DNA of 40,539 nucleotides from NCBI GenBank assembly GCA_033549345.1, contig JAWSUT010000027.1:1-40539 (forward strand). Direction: 5' to 3'. The notes beneath the pieces are model-generated. The model was given only the letters and a program-made list of their open reading frames with translations. It searched no databases and was not told where the DNA came from. This DNA comes from JAWSUT01 sp033549345 (GTDB taxonomy: Bacteria > Bacillota > Dethiobacteria > Dethiobacterales > Dethiobacteraceae). The position numbers and the translations under genes are program-made. Positions 24,392 through 32,640 of the stretch are shown here, piece by piece (position 1 is the stretch's first letter; each line of letters begins with the position of its first letter).

Positions 24392-25450
24392 TTATGTCAG
24401 GATAATGGGCTGGCCGCCATCAAGCTGGTTCAGCTTATTTAGTGTCCTATAGGATATTTTTTCAAGGAAATCATCATAGTCCTCACAGCCAAAGACATAC
24501 TTGTCATAATACTCTTTGAGCTTTGTTTTATCTCCTGTAACTCTGAATTCCTCACCTGCGGCCCTAAACATCTTAATATGGTCCATATCAAACCAATGGA
24601 AACCGTAACAGGCTCCCGGATATGCCCCGTAACTTCTCTCGACCAAAGCATCCACTGCTGGATGAGGAATCTCAGTCAGGTTGGGGAAGTTTCTGATGTT
24701 CTCCTCCGGAATAATTCGCTCAGCCGTAACAATTGTATGCGTGGAGGCCATGGCAATCTCGGGGCATGTGCACAGTGCGCCCATAATCCGGGAGTTCCCG
24801 TTCATATCTGCGGCGCTGACATGAACAAGGCCGAGGTCCGGATGGCACGCCGGCACCAAATATACATTTCTGCCGGTATACGGGCATTCCATCATTGTGC
24901 CTTTGTTGACCAGTTCCATATCTGACCCGCCATGGTCTCTGATGGGAATAAAGGGGATTCCCATGGCCGCAGCCTTAAACCGGACAGACATCCCATAGTT
25001 TGTATAATCATCAACTTCAATTAACCCGTTTGTTGTAAGATAACGCAAAAGCGGCGCAATACCAATAATCTCATACCCCCACCAGGCAAACTCCGCTCTT
25101 TTGATAGAAAACCTGTCGGGATCCAGAATCATCGCACCGGCCATTAACTCCACACAGATCGAGTTGGACTGAAAAGAAAGCGTTAAGTCTCTTGCGCCCT
25201 GCCTTACAACTTCCTGGACAGCGGCAAAAGGCACTCTGGTGTTCACAAAGCCGCCGATACCAAGATTAATCCCGTCTTTTAAATGTGCTTTTACAGCATC
25301 TTTTAACGTTGTCCGCTTATCCTTGAGAGCTTTTGACTTACCAACCATAATCTTTCTGGCCTCGTCAGGCGTTGGCCCCCAATATTCCAGCTTTTTTTCC
25401 TGATACTTAATCTGAGAAATCTTTTTAATGTCCGAACTAACCTTTTTCAT
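24392..25450 (-). CDS. Glutaconate-type CoA-transferase, alpha subunit
   Basis: A 352-residue alpha subunit partner of the beta subunit downstream. The N-terminal CoA-binding region has DGINLGIGGFVNTRVPFAA, and GSDMELVNKGTMMECPYTG and VHVSAADMNGNSRIMG match GctA-type proteins. It is about 30 residues longer than usual because of a charged N-terminal lead (first 40 residues, rich in Lys). The start has GGGAGG seven bases before the ATG. No enzyme-specific neighbour such as a 2-hydroxyglutaryl-CoA dehydratase is present, so the glutamate fermentation pathway is not supported. Confidence 0.87.
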   Translation of the reverse strand: MKKVSSDIKKISQIKYQEKKLEYWGPTPDEARKIMVGKSKALKDKRTTLKDAVKAHLKDGINLGIGGFVNTRVPFAAVQEVVRQGARDLTLSFQSNSICVELMAGAMILDPDRFSIKRAEFAWWGYEIIGIAPLLRYLTTNGLIEVDDYTNYGMSVRFKAAAMGIPFIPIRDHGGSDMELVNKGTMMECPYTGRNVYLVPACHPDLGLVHVSAADMNGNSRIMGALCTCPEIAMASTHTIVTAERIIPEENIRNFPNLTEIPHPAVDALVERSYGAYPGACYGFHWFDMDHIKMFRAAGEEFRVTGDKTKLKEYYDKYVFGCEDYDDFLEKISYRTLNKLNQLDGGQPIILT

Positions 25451-25623
25451 CCTTTAGCCTCCCTTGTGTTATCTCCCAACAGGAATATTCCCCGGGGATG
25501 CACATCGCTGGCACAACAATTAACTGAATTTTCTAAAGACTTTATTTCTACATTTGTTCAGATATTCCTACTATACTTCCGATTTTTTTGTATTTCACCC
25601 CGTAAATTAATACAATTCTTTGA
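25451..25623. other. Intergenic region, no gene seen
   Basis: Between the CoA-transferase and the PhzF gene. AT-rich, with no hairpin, sigma-54 pair or coding frame. The gctA ribosome site is at its left end. Confidence 0.5.
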
Positions 25624-26415
25624 CTAACCCAGAAGTTCACCCTTCATTACAGTCACGGCCCGACCGCCCAAATAGACACGGTCACCCGAAATCTCCACCA
25701 AAACAGAACCGCCTCTTGCTGAAGCCTGGTACGCCCTTAACCTGTTCTTGTTGAGTTTACTCATCCAATACGGCCCCAAACAACAGTGCGCAGATCCGGT
25801 AACCGGGTCTTCATCAATTCCGGCACCCGGCGCAAAATACCGGGATATAAAGTCATACTTCCCGCTGTAGTCCCTGCTGGTTACCATCACACCCCGCAGC
25901 CCCATATCACGAAGCTGACTAAAGTCCGGCGCCAACTGCAGCACCGTCTCGGCAGAATCAACTTCAATAATATAATCCAATCGGTTTTTCCCCATATATA
26001 TGGCTGAAACATCAAGTGCCTTTATTATGTAGTCAGGGATATCTGTTTTAGCGGGAGCTTCAGCAGGAAAATCAAGCACAATCGACGGTCCATCTTTTTT
26101 TGCGGCAAGTATTCCGCTTTTTGTATAGAACCGGGCTACCGCATCCTGCTTTAGATAACCCTGTTCCCACAGAATATGTGCGGCAGCCAGTGTAGCATGC
26201 CCGCACAAATCAACTTCAATTGTCGGAGTAAACCACCTTAAATTATACCCTTCTCCATGCGGAGAAAGAAACGCCGTCTCAGACAGGTTCATCTCCCGTG
26301 CCACATTTTGCATCCAGTTCTCTTCGCCGGGATCCGAAAGAATGCAAACCGCTGCAGGGTTACCTAAAAACGGCTTGTCTGTAAAAGAATCAACCTGATA
26401 GATCGGGTTCGCCAC
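25624..26415 (-). CDS. PhzF-family isomerase/epimerase-like protein
   Basis: A 263-residue protein of the PhzF/diaminopimelate-epimerase fold. Hallmarks are QVDSFTDKPFLGNPAAVC at the N-terminus, NLSETAFL with the probable catalytic Glu, DLCGHATLAAAH, and DEDPVTGSAHCCLGPYW in the second half. PhzF itself isomerises a phenazine precursor, but most family members have unknown substrates and are not phenazine genes; no phenazine genes are nearby. The GTG start at 26415 has GAGAGGAG ten bases upstream; the earlier frame start at 26499 lacks a site and adds unrelated residues. Monocistronic. Confidence 0.88.
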   Translation of the reverse strand: MANPIYQVDSFTDKPFLGNPAAVCILSDPGEENWMQNVAREMNLSETAFLSPHGEGYNLRWFTPTIEVDLCGHATLAAAHILWEQGYLKQDAVARFYTKSGILAAKKDGPSIVLDFPAEAPAKTDIPDYIIKALDVSAIYMGKNRLDYIIEVDSAETVLQLAPDFSQLRDMGLRGVMVTSRDYSGKYDFISRYFAPGAGIDEDPVTGSAHCCLGPYWMSKLNKNRLRAYQASARGGSVLVEISGDRVYLGGRAVTVMKGELLG

Positions 26416-26715
26416 TTCTAAAACACTCCTCTCTGAGTAATATAAAAACCTTCTCCAAAAAACTATTTCCAAAGCATCCAGAAATTCAAGTTCTCTCATG
26501 TAATGTCAGAGTTCAGCAATATGGTCAAATGGCCGTGGTTTTATGCCTGGACCTCGCCGTTTAGTTGTTATTTTTAATGCCTACTGACACCGTAGTTAAC
26601 ACTTATGATTTTACAGCATGTTAAGTAAATCGTCCACATACCAAGATCCTGTCAGCAGTACGGTTTGCTATTTGATGTTATAAAAACAGACAATTGATTC
26701 CATAATTAATTTGCG
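26416..26715. other. Intergenic region with a short metallo-beta-lactamase-like fragment
   Basis: No gene is seen in these 300 bases. At 26510-26538 a 29-base stretch resembles, with a few changes and one base missing, the part of the metallo-beta-lactamase-fold gene at 39126-39154 that encodes HGHFDHIAEL. It may be a relic or chance. Confidence 0.35.
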
Positions 26716-26744
26716 TTGACATCTGTTAATTATTGTTGTAAATT
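26716..26744 (+). promoter_or_regulatory. Sigma-A-like promoter for a candidate non-coding RNA
   Basis: TTGACA (26716-26721), a 17-base spacer and TAAATT (26739-26744). It faces right, with no protein gene ahead of it on the plus strand before the terminator at 26915-26959. The start would fall at about 26750. Confidence 0.65.
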
Positions 26745-26747
26745 AAA

Positions 26748-26962
26748 GGCCTACGAATTACGGGACGGGCAGTATGTACCGATAGTAAGATCATATACGG
26801 GTAATTTCAATCATCCGAGTTTCCCCGGGCTTTCCTTTGATATAAAAATGTTTAGCAAACCAATTTGAAAATGTGCGCCTAGGTCGATTAAACCGCCTTA
26901 ATAAAGAGTTGAGGGCAGCCCAAAAAGCAAGCACATTAATGTGCTTGCTTTTTGGCTGCGGA
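26748..26962 (+). ncRNA. Candidate structured non-coding RNA of about 210 nt
   Basis: A strong promoter and a strong terminator bracket a region with no credible frame (the only ATG opens six codons). The predicted 5' end GGCCTA (26748-26753) can pair with TAGGTC (26880-26885), closing a domain that contains further pairings such as TACCG with CGGGTA and a run of G/C-rich segments. This is consistent with a stable structured RNA of the size of the raiA-type or 6S-type RNAs of Firmicutes, but I cannot assign a class by eye. It could alternatively be a leader or antisense transcript. Confidence 0.5.
26915..26959. terminator. Convergent terminator between ncRNA candidate and FtsW-like gene
   Basis: The core 26922-26953 is a perfect 32-base palindrome ending in A5/T5, extended outward by GCAGCC/GGCTGC with one bulged base. 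It is five bases from the FtsW-like stop and serves both strands. Confidence 0.92.
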
Positions 26963-26963
26963 T

Positions 26964-28331
26964 TTAGTTCAGGTTTATAATTATCTTCCCTTCAGTGAAT
27001 TCCAATCGTTTATTTTTTCTCGAGGATGATATTATTAGTTTATCCCGCACAATGTCTCCCGACTTAAACACAGAAAGCAAAATTCCAATGAGGAGCATGT
27101 TAATGATGGTGGCTGTACCATTGAAGGAAACAAGCGGCAGGGCGACCATCGAAACCACAGGTAAACCCAGATTGAAAATAAAAAACAAGACAACCTGCAT
27201 GGTAAATGCCAACAAGACAGATACTGCTACCAGTGTTCCCAAAATACTTTTTTGTCTGGAACAAATAACAAAAGCGCGAACAATAAATATTGTAACGACT
27301 ACGAAGATAACAATAAATGAAATCCATCCGAATCTATGAATTAAATATGTCAGGAGCGTGTCGGAGTGTATTTCGGGGAGAACTTTTTCAACAGGGAGAG
27401 GAACGGACATCTTCCCTTCACCAAAAAACCGGGCCCCTTGTAGCAAATCACGAATTACGGTCCCCATATACCCGTGATTCATTGGATCCAATGATGGGTT
27501 TAATGAACACAAAATTCTCTGCATAGCATATGGTGCTTTCACGACGAGGAAAAAAAGAAAATACATCGCAGCCAGAGCTGCCGGTATATAAGTAAGCAGT
27601 GCTGCCAACACCTTATTTTTCACATGAAACCAACCTTTTACTATGGCCAGTGTCATCAGGATGAGGCAAATCACACTTGGGGCGATACCCGTTATGCGAG
27701 TAGCCAGCATACCCAAAGGGACAGGGACTAAAGTGAGTATCCCGCTTAGAACAATCCCCAAGTATCCTTTGCTTCTCATACTATAAATTATTCCGGCAAA
27801 AACTGTGGGAAAAAGCAGCAGTAAAAACGGTATATATATTCGGTATCCATTTATTGTAGGTGATATAAACGCTGCACCCAGCGTCAGAATAATAAATCCG
27901 CTGAACACAGTCATTGGATATTTACCGATGATTGTAAAATCTATGTAATACGCAGCCGTCATAATAACAATGCCAAACATTGTATACATCAAGCTCTTCG
28001 CTAACCCTCCCGGGACGTATATATCACTGGTGATAGCTATTTGGATAATAAATCGAAGAGCCAGCGCAATTCCCGTAAAAATTATGATGCTCCACTCCAC
28101 TTTAGGCCTGTGTGTCCGATCGAGTTCACCGCCAACAAGAACAGGGTCTCCCATTTCAAAAATCGCCTTTTCCGTTGCCGTCTCTTCATCGAGCCCTTCT
28201 GTAACAAAAAAATCCTTCTGATCAATGATATGGTCTTTTATTTCCCCGGCAATTATATCATGTGCTTTTTGCCAACGGATCTGTTCACACACAACGGTCA
28301 GATAATCGTTTATTTTAGAGGACTGTGGCAA
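26964..28331 (-). CDS. FtsW/RodA/SpoVE-family (SEDS) protein with N-terminal HAAS-like domain
   Basis: A 455-residue polytopic membrane protein. Residues 1-75 form a soluble alpha-helical domain (GEIKDHIIDQKDF ... EKAIFEMGDP) typical of HAAS/permease-prefix domains that pair with PadR regulators. The rest is a SEDS peptidoglycan glycosyltransferase-like domain of about ten helices, with the probable catalytic Asp in HSDTLLTYLIHRFGW and the C-terminal VALPLVSFNGTATIINMLLIG. Its role is probably cell-wall synthesis under stress, inferred. The TTG at 28331 has GGAGGTG six bases upstream and overlaps the PadR gene; an ATG at 28346 is another option. Co-transcribed with padR. Confidence 0.85.
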   Translation of the reverse strand: MPQSSKINDYLTVVCEQIRWQKAHDIIAGEIKDHIIDQKDFFVTEGLDEETATEKAIFEMGDPVLVGGELDRTHRPKVEWSIIIFTGIALALRFIIQIAITSDIYVPGGLAKSLMYTMFGIVIMTAAYYIDFTIIGKYPMTVFSGFIILTLGAAFISPTINGYRIYIPFLLLLFPTVFAGIIYSMRSKGYLGIVLSGILTLVPVPLGMLATRITGIAPSVICLILMTLAIVKGWFHVKNKVLAALLTYIPAALAAMYFLFFLVVKAPYAMQRILCSLNPSLDPMNHGYMGTVIRDLLQGARFFGEGKMSVPLPVEKVLPEIHSDTLLTYLIHRFGWISFIVIFVVVTIFIVRAFVICSRQKSILGTLVAVSVLLAFTMQVVLFFIFNLGLPVVSMVALPLVSFNGTATIINMLLIGILLSVFKSGDIVRDKLIISSSRKNKRLEFTEGKIIINLN

Positions 28332-28665
28332 TGCTTGCACCTCCATGGAGAATCTGATTAACAGCAGTTGAGTAAACATCCCACTCCTGTTTCTTTTCGG
28401 AGAGCAGTTCCCTCCCTTTTTTCGTAATCCTGTAATATTTTCTTACTCTGCCGCTGCCTGCATCGTCATCGTATGAAGTTACAATACCCTTTTGCTCAAG
28501 ATTGTGCAGCAGCGGATAAAGGGTCCCTGCCTTTAAGGAAAACGTCTTGTTTGATCGTTTGGCAAGTTCCTCAATCATCTGATAACCATACATCTCTTTA
28601 ATTTCAAGCAACCTTAAAATAAGCATGCTGGTACTGCCGGTAAGCAAACTTTTATCAATCCCCAT
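28315..28665 (-). CDS. PadR-family transcriptional regulator
   Basis: A 116-residue winged-helix repressor with the PadR pattern: LRLLEIKEMYGYQMIEEL, then GTLYPLLHNLEQKGIVTSY, and a C-terminal dimerisation helix (REILSEKKQEW-like segment). It likely controls itself and the FtsW-like gene it overlaps, through the operator just upstream. The ATG at 28665 has GAGGGGG just upstream; a longer frame to 28683 starts six codons earlier. PadR proteins with HAAS partners commonly respond to membrane or drug stress (known for the family, not shown here). Confidence 0.9.
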   Translation of the reverse strand: MGIDKSLLTGSTSMLILRLLEIKEMYGYQMIEELAKRSNKTFSLKAGTLYPLLHNLEQKGIVTSYDDDAGSGRVRKYYRITKKGRELLSEKKQEWDVYSTAVNQILHGGASIATVL

Positions 28666-28684
28666 CGTCTGTCCCCCTCTCAAA

Positions 28685-28731
28685 ATATATCGACCATCTA
28701 TATATTAACTATATATAGATGGTCGATATAT
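28685..28731 (-). promoter_or_regulatory. Operator of the padR operon overlapping its promoter
   Basis: Two perfect 21-bp arms with a five-base spacer make a 47-base inverted repeat. It covers the sigma-A promoter: TTGACA (28736-28731), 17-base spacer, TATAGT (28713-28708). The long symmetry suggests a dimeric repressor, most simply PadR itself, blocking RNA polymerase. Confidence 0.8.
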
Positions 28732-28834
28732 GTCAATAATAAATATAGGCAAGGGTAGAGTCCCATTGCCCGGAATATCCATATATTAATTTTTTCGCAA
28801 GATGGTTGGACAAAACACCTCTTCCCTGTCCCGG

Positions 28835-29551
28835 TTAGAATAATTCTTGGATGTCTTCGGTGACATATATATCGGCAGGCAGGTTTAATTCGAATAAGGA
28901 ACTGTCCAGCGGTTCATTAATTTTTACGTTCTTATAAGTAACCAGGCGGGAGTAATTCACCTGTTCAATCTGTTGGCGTACCGGGATCCATGTTTCTATA
29001 TTGACCCACCAGGTTATCTCTTCTATTCCGGTTGCCTGGTTTGTGAGTGAAAGGATAATTGTTTGTTGTTGTTCTATTTCTTCCGTTCCTTTTACTTCCA
29101 CGTCAAACCCGTTTAGATCAAGTATGAGTGGGTACTCAACTTTTGCAAAAGTCCAATCTGTGGCAGAATCGCCCGAAATTCCGCTGGGCGTGCCTTCTGA
29201 CTGAATTGTATAAGCCTTACCCGGTTCATGAATAAATACTATATTGCGGTCTTCCAAATACAACCTACCTTCGTCGCCATCGGACACCTGTGTTACTTTG
29301 CCAAACTGGGGCAGGGTCCCTTCAAAACGGGACTGCTCACCCTGGACCCATATTCTGTAGACATACGTTTCATTCTCATTAATAACATCGATTACTTCTA
29401 CAGAAAAGCTTTCCAGCGACTCAGCAACTTGCGTAATGTTTTTTACAATAGCCGAAGGTTCAGGCAAAACATTTGTATCGTTAGTTTGAGTACAGCCACT
29501 GCTAAACAGTACTATAAAGAGCAGCATGCACAGTTTATAACTCCTAATCAT
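28835..29551 (-). CDS. Lipoprotein with LolA/RseB-like fold
   Basis: A 238-residue exported lipoprotein: a hydrophobic signal ending LFSSGC (Cys20; the lipobox is atypical at -3), then a polar linker and a beta-rich domain (VQGEQSRFEG, YPLILDLNGFDVEVKG, VNIETWIPVRQQ). The layout resembles outer-membrane-lipoprotein-sorting or sigma-factor regulatory RseB-like domains, which occur as free lipoproteins in Gram-positives. Function is not known. The ATG has AAGGGGG upstream. It is divergent from the LCP gene, sharing a 159-base control region. Confidence 0.7.
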   Translation of the reverse strand: MIRSYKLCMLLFIVLFSSGCTQTNDTNVLPEPSAIVKNITQVAESLESFSVEVIDVINENETYVYRIWVQGEQSRFEGTLPQFGKVTQVSDGDEGRLYLEDRNIVFIHEPGKAYTIQSEGTPSGISGDSATDWTFAKVEYPLILDLNGFDVEVKGTEEIEQQQTIILSLTNQATGIEEITWWVNIETWIPVRQQIEQVNYSRLVTYKNVKINEPLDSSLFELNLPADIYVTEDIQELF

Positions 29552-29710
29552 AGTAACCCCCTTCCTGTTACCACTCTATTTCGCGATTCCCAATAATTTC
29601 CCTTTATTTTGCTTTTGATTAAATAAAGTAGAATTGTACTTTGACGTATCGTATAAAAGCAGAGCCATGCGGCACTATGTATATTAACGTCCTTTAAGGA
29701 GACTGTTACT

Positions 29711-30670
29711 ATGACAAAGTTGAACAGGAATAAAAAAATAGTGCTCATCTCAGCCGTCATACTACTCCCGCTGGCGACCTGGCTGGGGTACGTCTGGTTG
29801 CGGATTTATGAAAGGTCACCGGAAAGGAGGCCATACGATGGTGAGCCAATCAAAAATATACTTATTCTCGGCATTGACCAGCTAGATAATGAACCCAGTC
29901 GGGCCGACAGTATTATTATTCTAAGTAAAAATACAGATTCGGGTGACGTATCGATGGTTTCCATACCCCGAGATTCACGGGTGGAAATACAGGGTTATGG
30001 GCTGGATAAGATTAACCACGCCATGGCCCTGGGCGGTGTAGATTTGATGAGGTCCACTGTGGAGCAGCTTATGGATGTTCCGCTGCACTACTATGTTTAT
30101 ACAAACTTTGCCGGTTTCGAGAAGATCATTGATACATTGGGAGGTGTTCAGGTAAACGTCGAAAGAGAAATTATCGGTACAAATGGCATACCGATTCTTG
30201 AGCCGGGCCCGCAGCACCTGTCCGGCAGTCAGGCGCTGACGTATGTTCGTTTTCGCTCTGATGCTAAAGGGGATTTTGGCAGGATGCGGCGCCAACAGCA
30301 AATCCTGAAGGCAATTGCCACGCGCATGATGCAGCCGCAGTCGATTGTGCGCTTGCCGGCACTTCTGGAACAGCTGGCCGATGATGTGCGTACCGATCTG
30401 CCGCCGGCCCGGCTGCTTTCGCTGGGAACAACGGTGGCCTCTCAGGACATTGCGGAAATCAATACAGTGCAGCTGCGGGGAACGTCAACCCTCATTGACG
30501 GCATCTCATATGTGATTCTTGACGTAGATTTTCTCCGGCAGACGGTTGACCGCTACATACGCCGAAGTACAGGTAAACCACAAGCCTCCCGCAAAGACAG
30601 CACTTGCCACCGGGAATTTCACCGATCACCGGGCAAAACCGTTATGGATAAACAGCTTCAAATGTGGTAA
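29711..30670 (+). CDS. LytR-CpsA-Psr (LCP) family cell-wall ligase
   Basis: A 319-residue membrane-anchored enzyme. One transmembrane helix (about residues 10-30) precedes the LCP domain: NILILGIDQLD, RADSIIILSKN, VSIPRDSRVEI, LDKINHA and LTYVRFRSDAKGDFGRMRRQQ, with the conserved Asp and Arg residues that bind the pyrophosphate lipid. These enzymes attach teichoic acids or polysaccharides to peptidoglycan in Gram-positive bacteria. The C-terminal tail (last 45 residues) is basic and low-complexity. AAGGAG precedes the ATG. It is followed by a small winged-helix gene and a terminator. Confidence 0.93.
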   Translation: MTKLNRNKKIVLISAVILLPLATWLGYVWLRIYERSPERRPYDGEPIKNILILGIDQLDNEPSRADSIIILSKNTDSGDVSMVSIPRDSRVEIQGYGLDKINHAMALGGVDLMRSTVEQLMDVPLHYYVYTNFAGFEKIIDTLGGVQVNVEREIIGTNGIPILEPGPQHLSGSQALTYVRFRSDAKGDFGRMRRQQQILKAIATRMMQPQSIVRLPALLEQLADDVRTDLPPARLLSLGTTVASQDIAEINTVQLRGTSTLIDGISYVILDVDFLRQTVDRYIRRSTGKPQASRKDSTCHREFHRSPGKTVMDKQLQMW

Positions 30671-30706
30671 AGTAATAATGAAAAAACATGGAAAGGCAGG
30701 TTTTAC

Positions 30707-30886
30707 ATGGATAACTATGAGTCTGTTCTAGATTATTTTGCCAAGGCAGAAAAGCCGGTTAAGGCAGGGGAAGTCGCTGCGGCTACCGGGATTGACAAAA
30801 AAGAAGTGGATAAAGTCATGAAAACGTTGAAAAAGGAAGAGAAAATCGTTTCGCCCAAAGCCTGTTACTGGGAAATTAAAAAGTAA
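30707..30886 (+). CDS. Mini winged-helix DNA-binding protein (59 residues)
   Basis: A small acidic-basic protein, too short for many gene finders. It reads as a three-helix winged HTH: SVLDYFAKAEKPVKAGEVAAATGIDKKE..., given in part, with the recognition helix around GIDKKEVDKVMKTLKKEEKIV and a final beta wing YWEIKK. AGGCAGG lies six bases before the ATG and a terminator follows two bases after the stop, so the gene is well delimited. It resembles in design the 72-residue protein at 32639-32857. Targets are unknown; it could act in the LCP operon. Confidence 0.75.
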   Translation: MDNYESVLDYFAKAEKPVKAGEVAAATGIDKKEVDKVMKTLKKEEKIVSPKACYWEIKK

Positions 30887-30887
30887 A

Positions 30888-30921
30888 AAGTGCTGCAGAG
30901 GACAATTTCTCTGCAGCACTT
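30888..30921. terminator. Bidirectional terminator
   Basis: A 13-bp inverted repeat (AAGTGCTGCAGAG and its complement) with an eight-base loop, ending in CTTGTTT. It ends the winged-helix/LCP unit and lies close to the convergent stop at 30949. Confidence 0.88.
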
Positions 30922-30948
30922 CTTGTTTGCCTAAACATTAATATCTGA

Positions 30949-32376
30949 TCATCTGGGTGTAATCAGGATATCTCCTTCCCAACGCCCCGCCAACATATAT
31001 GGCAGGTTTTCAATGCTTACAAAGATGGTCTCGGAAGAATCAACGAACTCCTGGTCAAATGAGATACCGAGTCGTTCACCGGGGCCTGAGCCTGTGCCTC
31101 CCTTGTAGATTGCCGGGACTCCGTTTTCATTTTCAGCCCGAACCACGTAGGGGTAACGTCGGTAGAATGATTGTTCCTCGGGAAGATATGCCGCATCCAT
31201 CAGGTGGAACATTGTCCGGTATAAACCGGGAGAGATTTCAATCCCTCCGGCAACTACTGCTGTATAGGGTTCCTGCAAATTACCCTCTACTTTAAATAAC
31301 AGGCTAAACCAAAGTTCCTCATGGCCCAGTGAAAGTTTTTCGAGAATAATATCTGTGTTATGAACCTGCTTTAACACCCGGTTTGGTTCTTTCTTCTTTT
31401 CTACAAGATTTTTAAATGTCGTTGCGTCAATTGAGAAATCAATTTTGTCGTCACCCACCAATACGGCGCGGTCGATTGCCAGGGAGATATTTCCCTCGGG
31501 TATGACATCAAGAGCGTCAAGAGTAAGTCGATATGCTGCATGGTTGCCACTTGCTTCTGCGTAACTCTCAAATGGTAGTTGTTCACCATTATCTATGATT
31601 AGCACACCGGCTAGAAACGCCAGCGGCGTTTCCAGGGGATGTTTATAGTCAAGATAGAGATATGTCTGGGTAGGGCTGACCTCCATGGTGTGGAGGATCA
31701 ACTCTCCCTCCAAAAGCGGCAAGTTTCCCGACAGCGACAAGATAACCGGCTCTTCCCAGGCAGGGTCATACATTACAGGCAAGGTAACAGTTTCTGTGGG
31801 GATGTGACGGTCATCTATAGTTTCCCCAAATGAAAAAATCACTTTAAAATCATATTCAAGAATTGTTTTTTCCGTTGATGGGCTGCCAGATTCTTTAAAG
31901 TTGTATAAGGGAAAGTATGAATAAAAACGCTCTTTGTAGCGAGCACCCCCGTTAACCCAGTTGGATTGTAGCCAATACCGTCCGTGTTGCATCTTAGCCC
32001 GGATATCAAAGGGCGTGGTTTCACCGCCTAGTGAATAAACAATGTAGACCATCTCCCGTGTATGCCAGACTTTTTCTATCCGCAGATCGGCTTCCAGCTC
32101 GGGAAAGGTTAAATCAAGCTGCGGAGAGCTAACCTGCCCCATGGCTTCGGCCCGCCTCAGACCGGGAATCTGATCATATAGATAGGCTTGCAGGTCTGTT
32201 TCGCTGCGTACTTTGGTTACGGTCATTCCGTTTTGGGTATTTTGGCCAAATGAAAAGGCAATTCCGGCAACAATTGCGATAAAAACCAGGATGAGACCCA
32301 TGCTGGATGCCAGGATGCGACGCAGACGGGACATGAATTCTTTAAACGTATTTACATCCGGAAGCGTCTTGGTCAT
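30949..32376 (-). CDS. Membrane-anchored exported protein of unknown function
   Basis: A 475-residue protein with an N-terminal cytoplasmic stretch (residues 1-22), one transmembrane helix (about 24-44) and a large extracytoplasmic part rich in beta-strand patterns and aromatic residues (WHTREMVYIVYSLGG, LYLDYKHPLETPL). No catalytic motif is recognised. Low-homology sensor or anti-sigma-like proteins often have this topology, but no sigma-factor gene is adjacent. GAGGAG precedes the ATG. A TATAAT with an extended TGG lies at 32477-32472, so it is read alone. I cannot assign a family. Confidence 0.75.
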   Translation of the reverse strand: MTKTLPDVNTFKEFMSRLRRILASSMGLILVFIAIVAGIAFSFGQNTQNGMTVTKVRSETDLQAYLYDQIPGLRRAEAMGQVSSPQLDLTFPELEADLRIEKVWHTREMVYIVYSLGGETTPFDIRAKMQHGRYWLQSNWVNGGARYKERFYSYFPLYNFKESGSPSTEKTILEYDFKVIFSFGETIDDRHIPTETVTLPVMYDPAWEEPVILSLSGNLPLLEGELILHTMEVSPTQTYLYLDYKHPLETPLAFLAGVLIIDNGEQLPFESYAEASGNHAAYRLTLDALDVIPEGNISLAIDRAVLVGDDKIDFSIDATTFKNLVEKKKEPNRVLKQVHNTDIILEKLSLGHEELWFSLLFKVEGNLQEPYTAVVAGGIEISPGLYRTMFHLMDAAYLPEEQSFYRRYPYVVRAENENGVPAIYKGGTGSGPGERLGISFDQEFVDSSETIFVSIENLPYMLAGRWEGDILITPR

Positions 32377-32618
32377 TCTATTTCACTCCTCACCTTCGTC
32401 ATAGAGCTCGCGGATGCCCCCCGGCACCTCAATATTATCACTTATTTTTAATACTATAGTTAGTTTCCCACATTATACCACATATCCCTTTAAAAGGTGG
32501 CAGTGATTTAACTCAAAAGGCCTAACCCGGTAAGCAAGCAGGCATGTTGAAGAGAAAGCCCAAAACATCCCCACCCTGATTGAAGCCGCATTGCTCCCTG
32601 CCACTTTTCCACAAAAAA
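32377..32618. other. Intergenic region with promoter and a loose inverted repeat
   Basis: The minus-strand -10 TATAAT (32477-32472, preceded by TGG) serves the exported protein gene. AAAAGGTGGCAG (32492-32503) and CTGCCACTTTT (32598-32608) form an imperfect inverted repeat 117 bases across, perhaps a remnant of a small mobile element. No coding frame is convincing. Confidence 0.5.
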
Positions 32619-32640
32619 AACACGGGTGTTAACCCGTGTT
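32619..32640 (-). terminator. Terminator after the 72-residue winged-helix gene
   Basis: An 8-bp inverted repeat (AACACGGG / CCCGTGTT) with a six-base loop that begins inside the stop codon, followed on the minus strand by eight T. A strong intrinsic terminator. Confidence 0.88.

Noticed and set aside
32492..32608. Miniature inverted-repeat element
   Set aside because: Arms are short and imperfect, with no target-site duplication visible; left as a loose inverted repeat.
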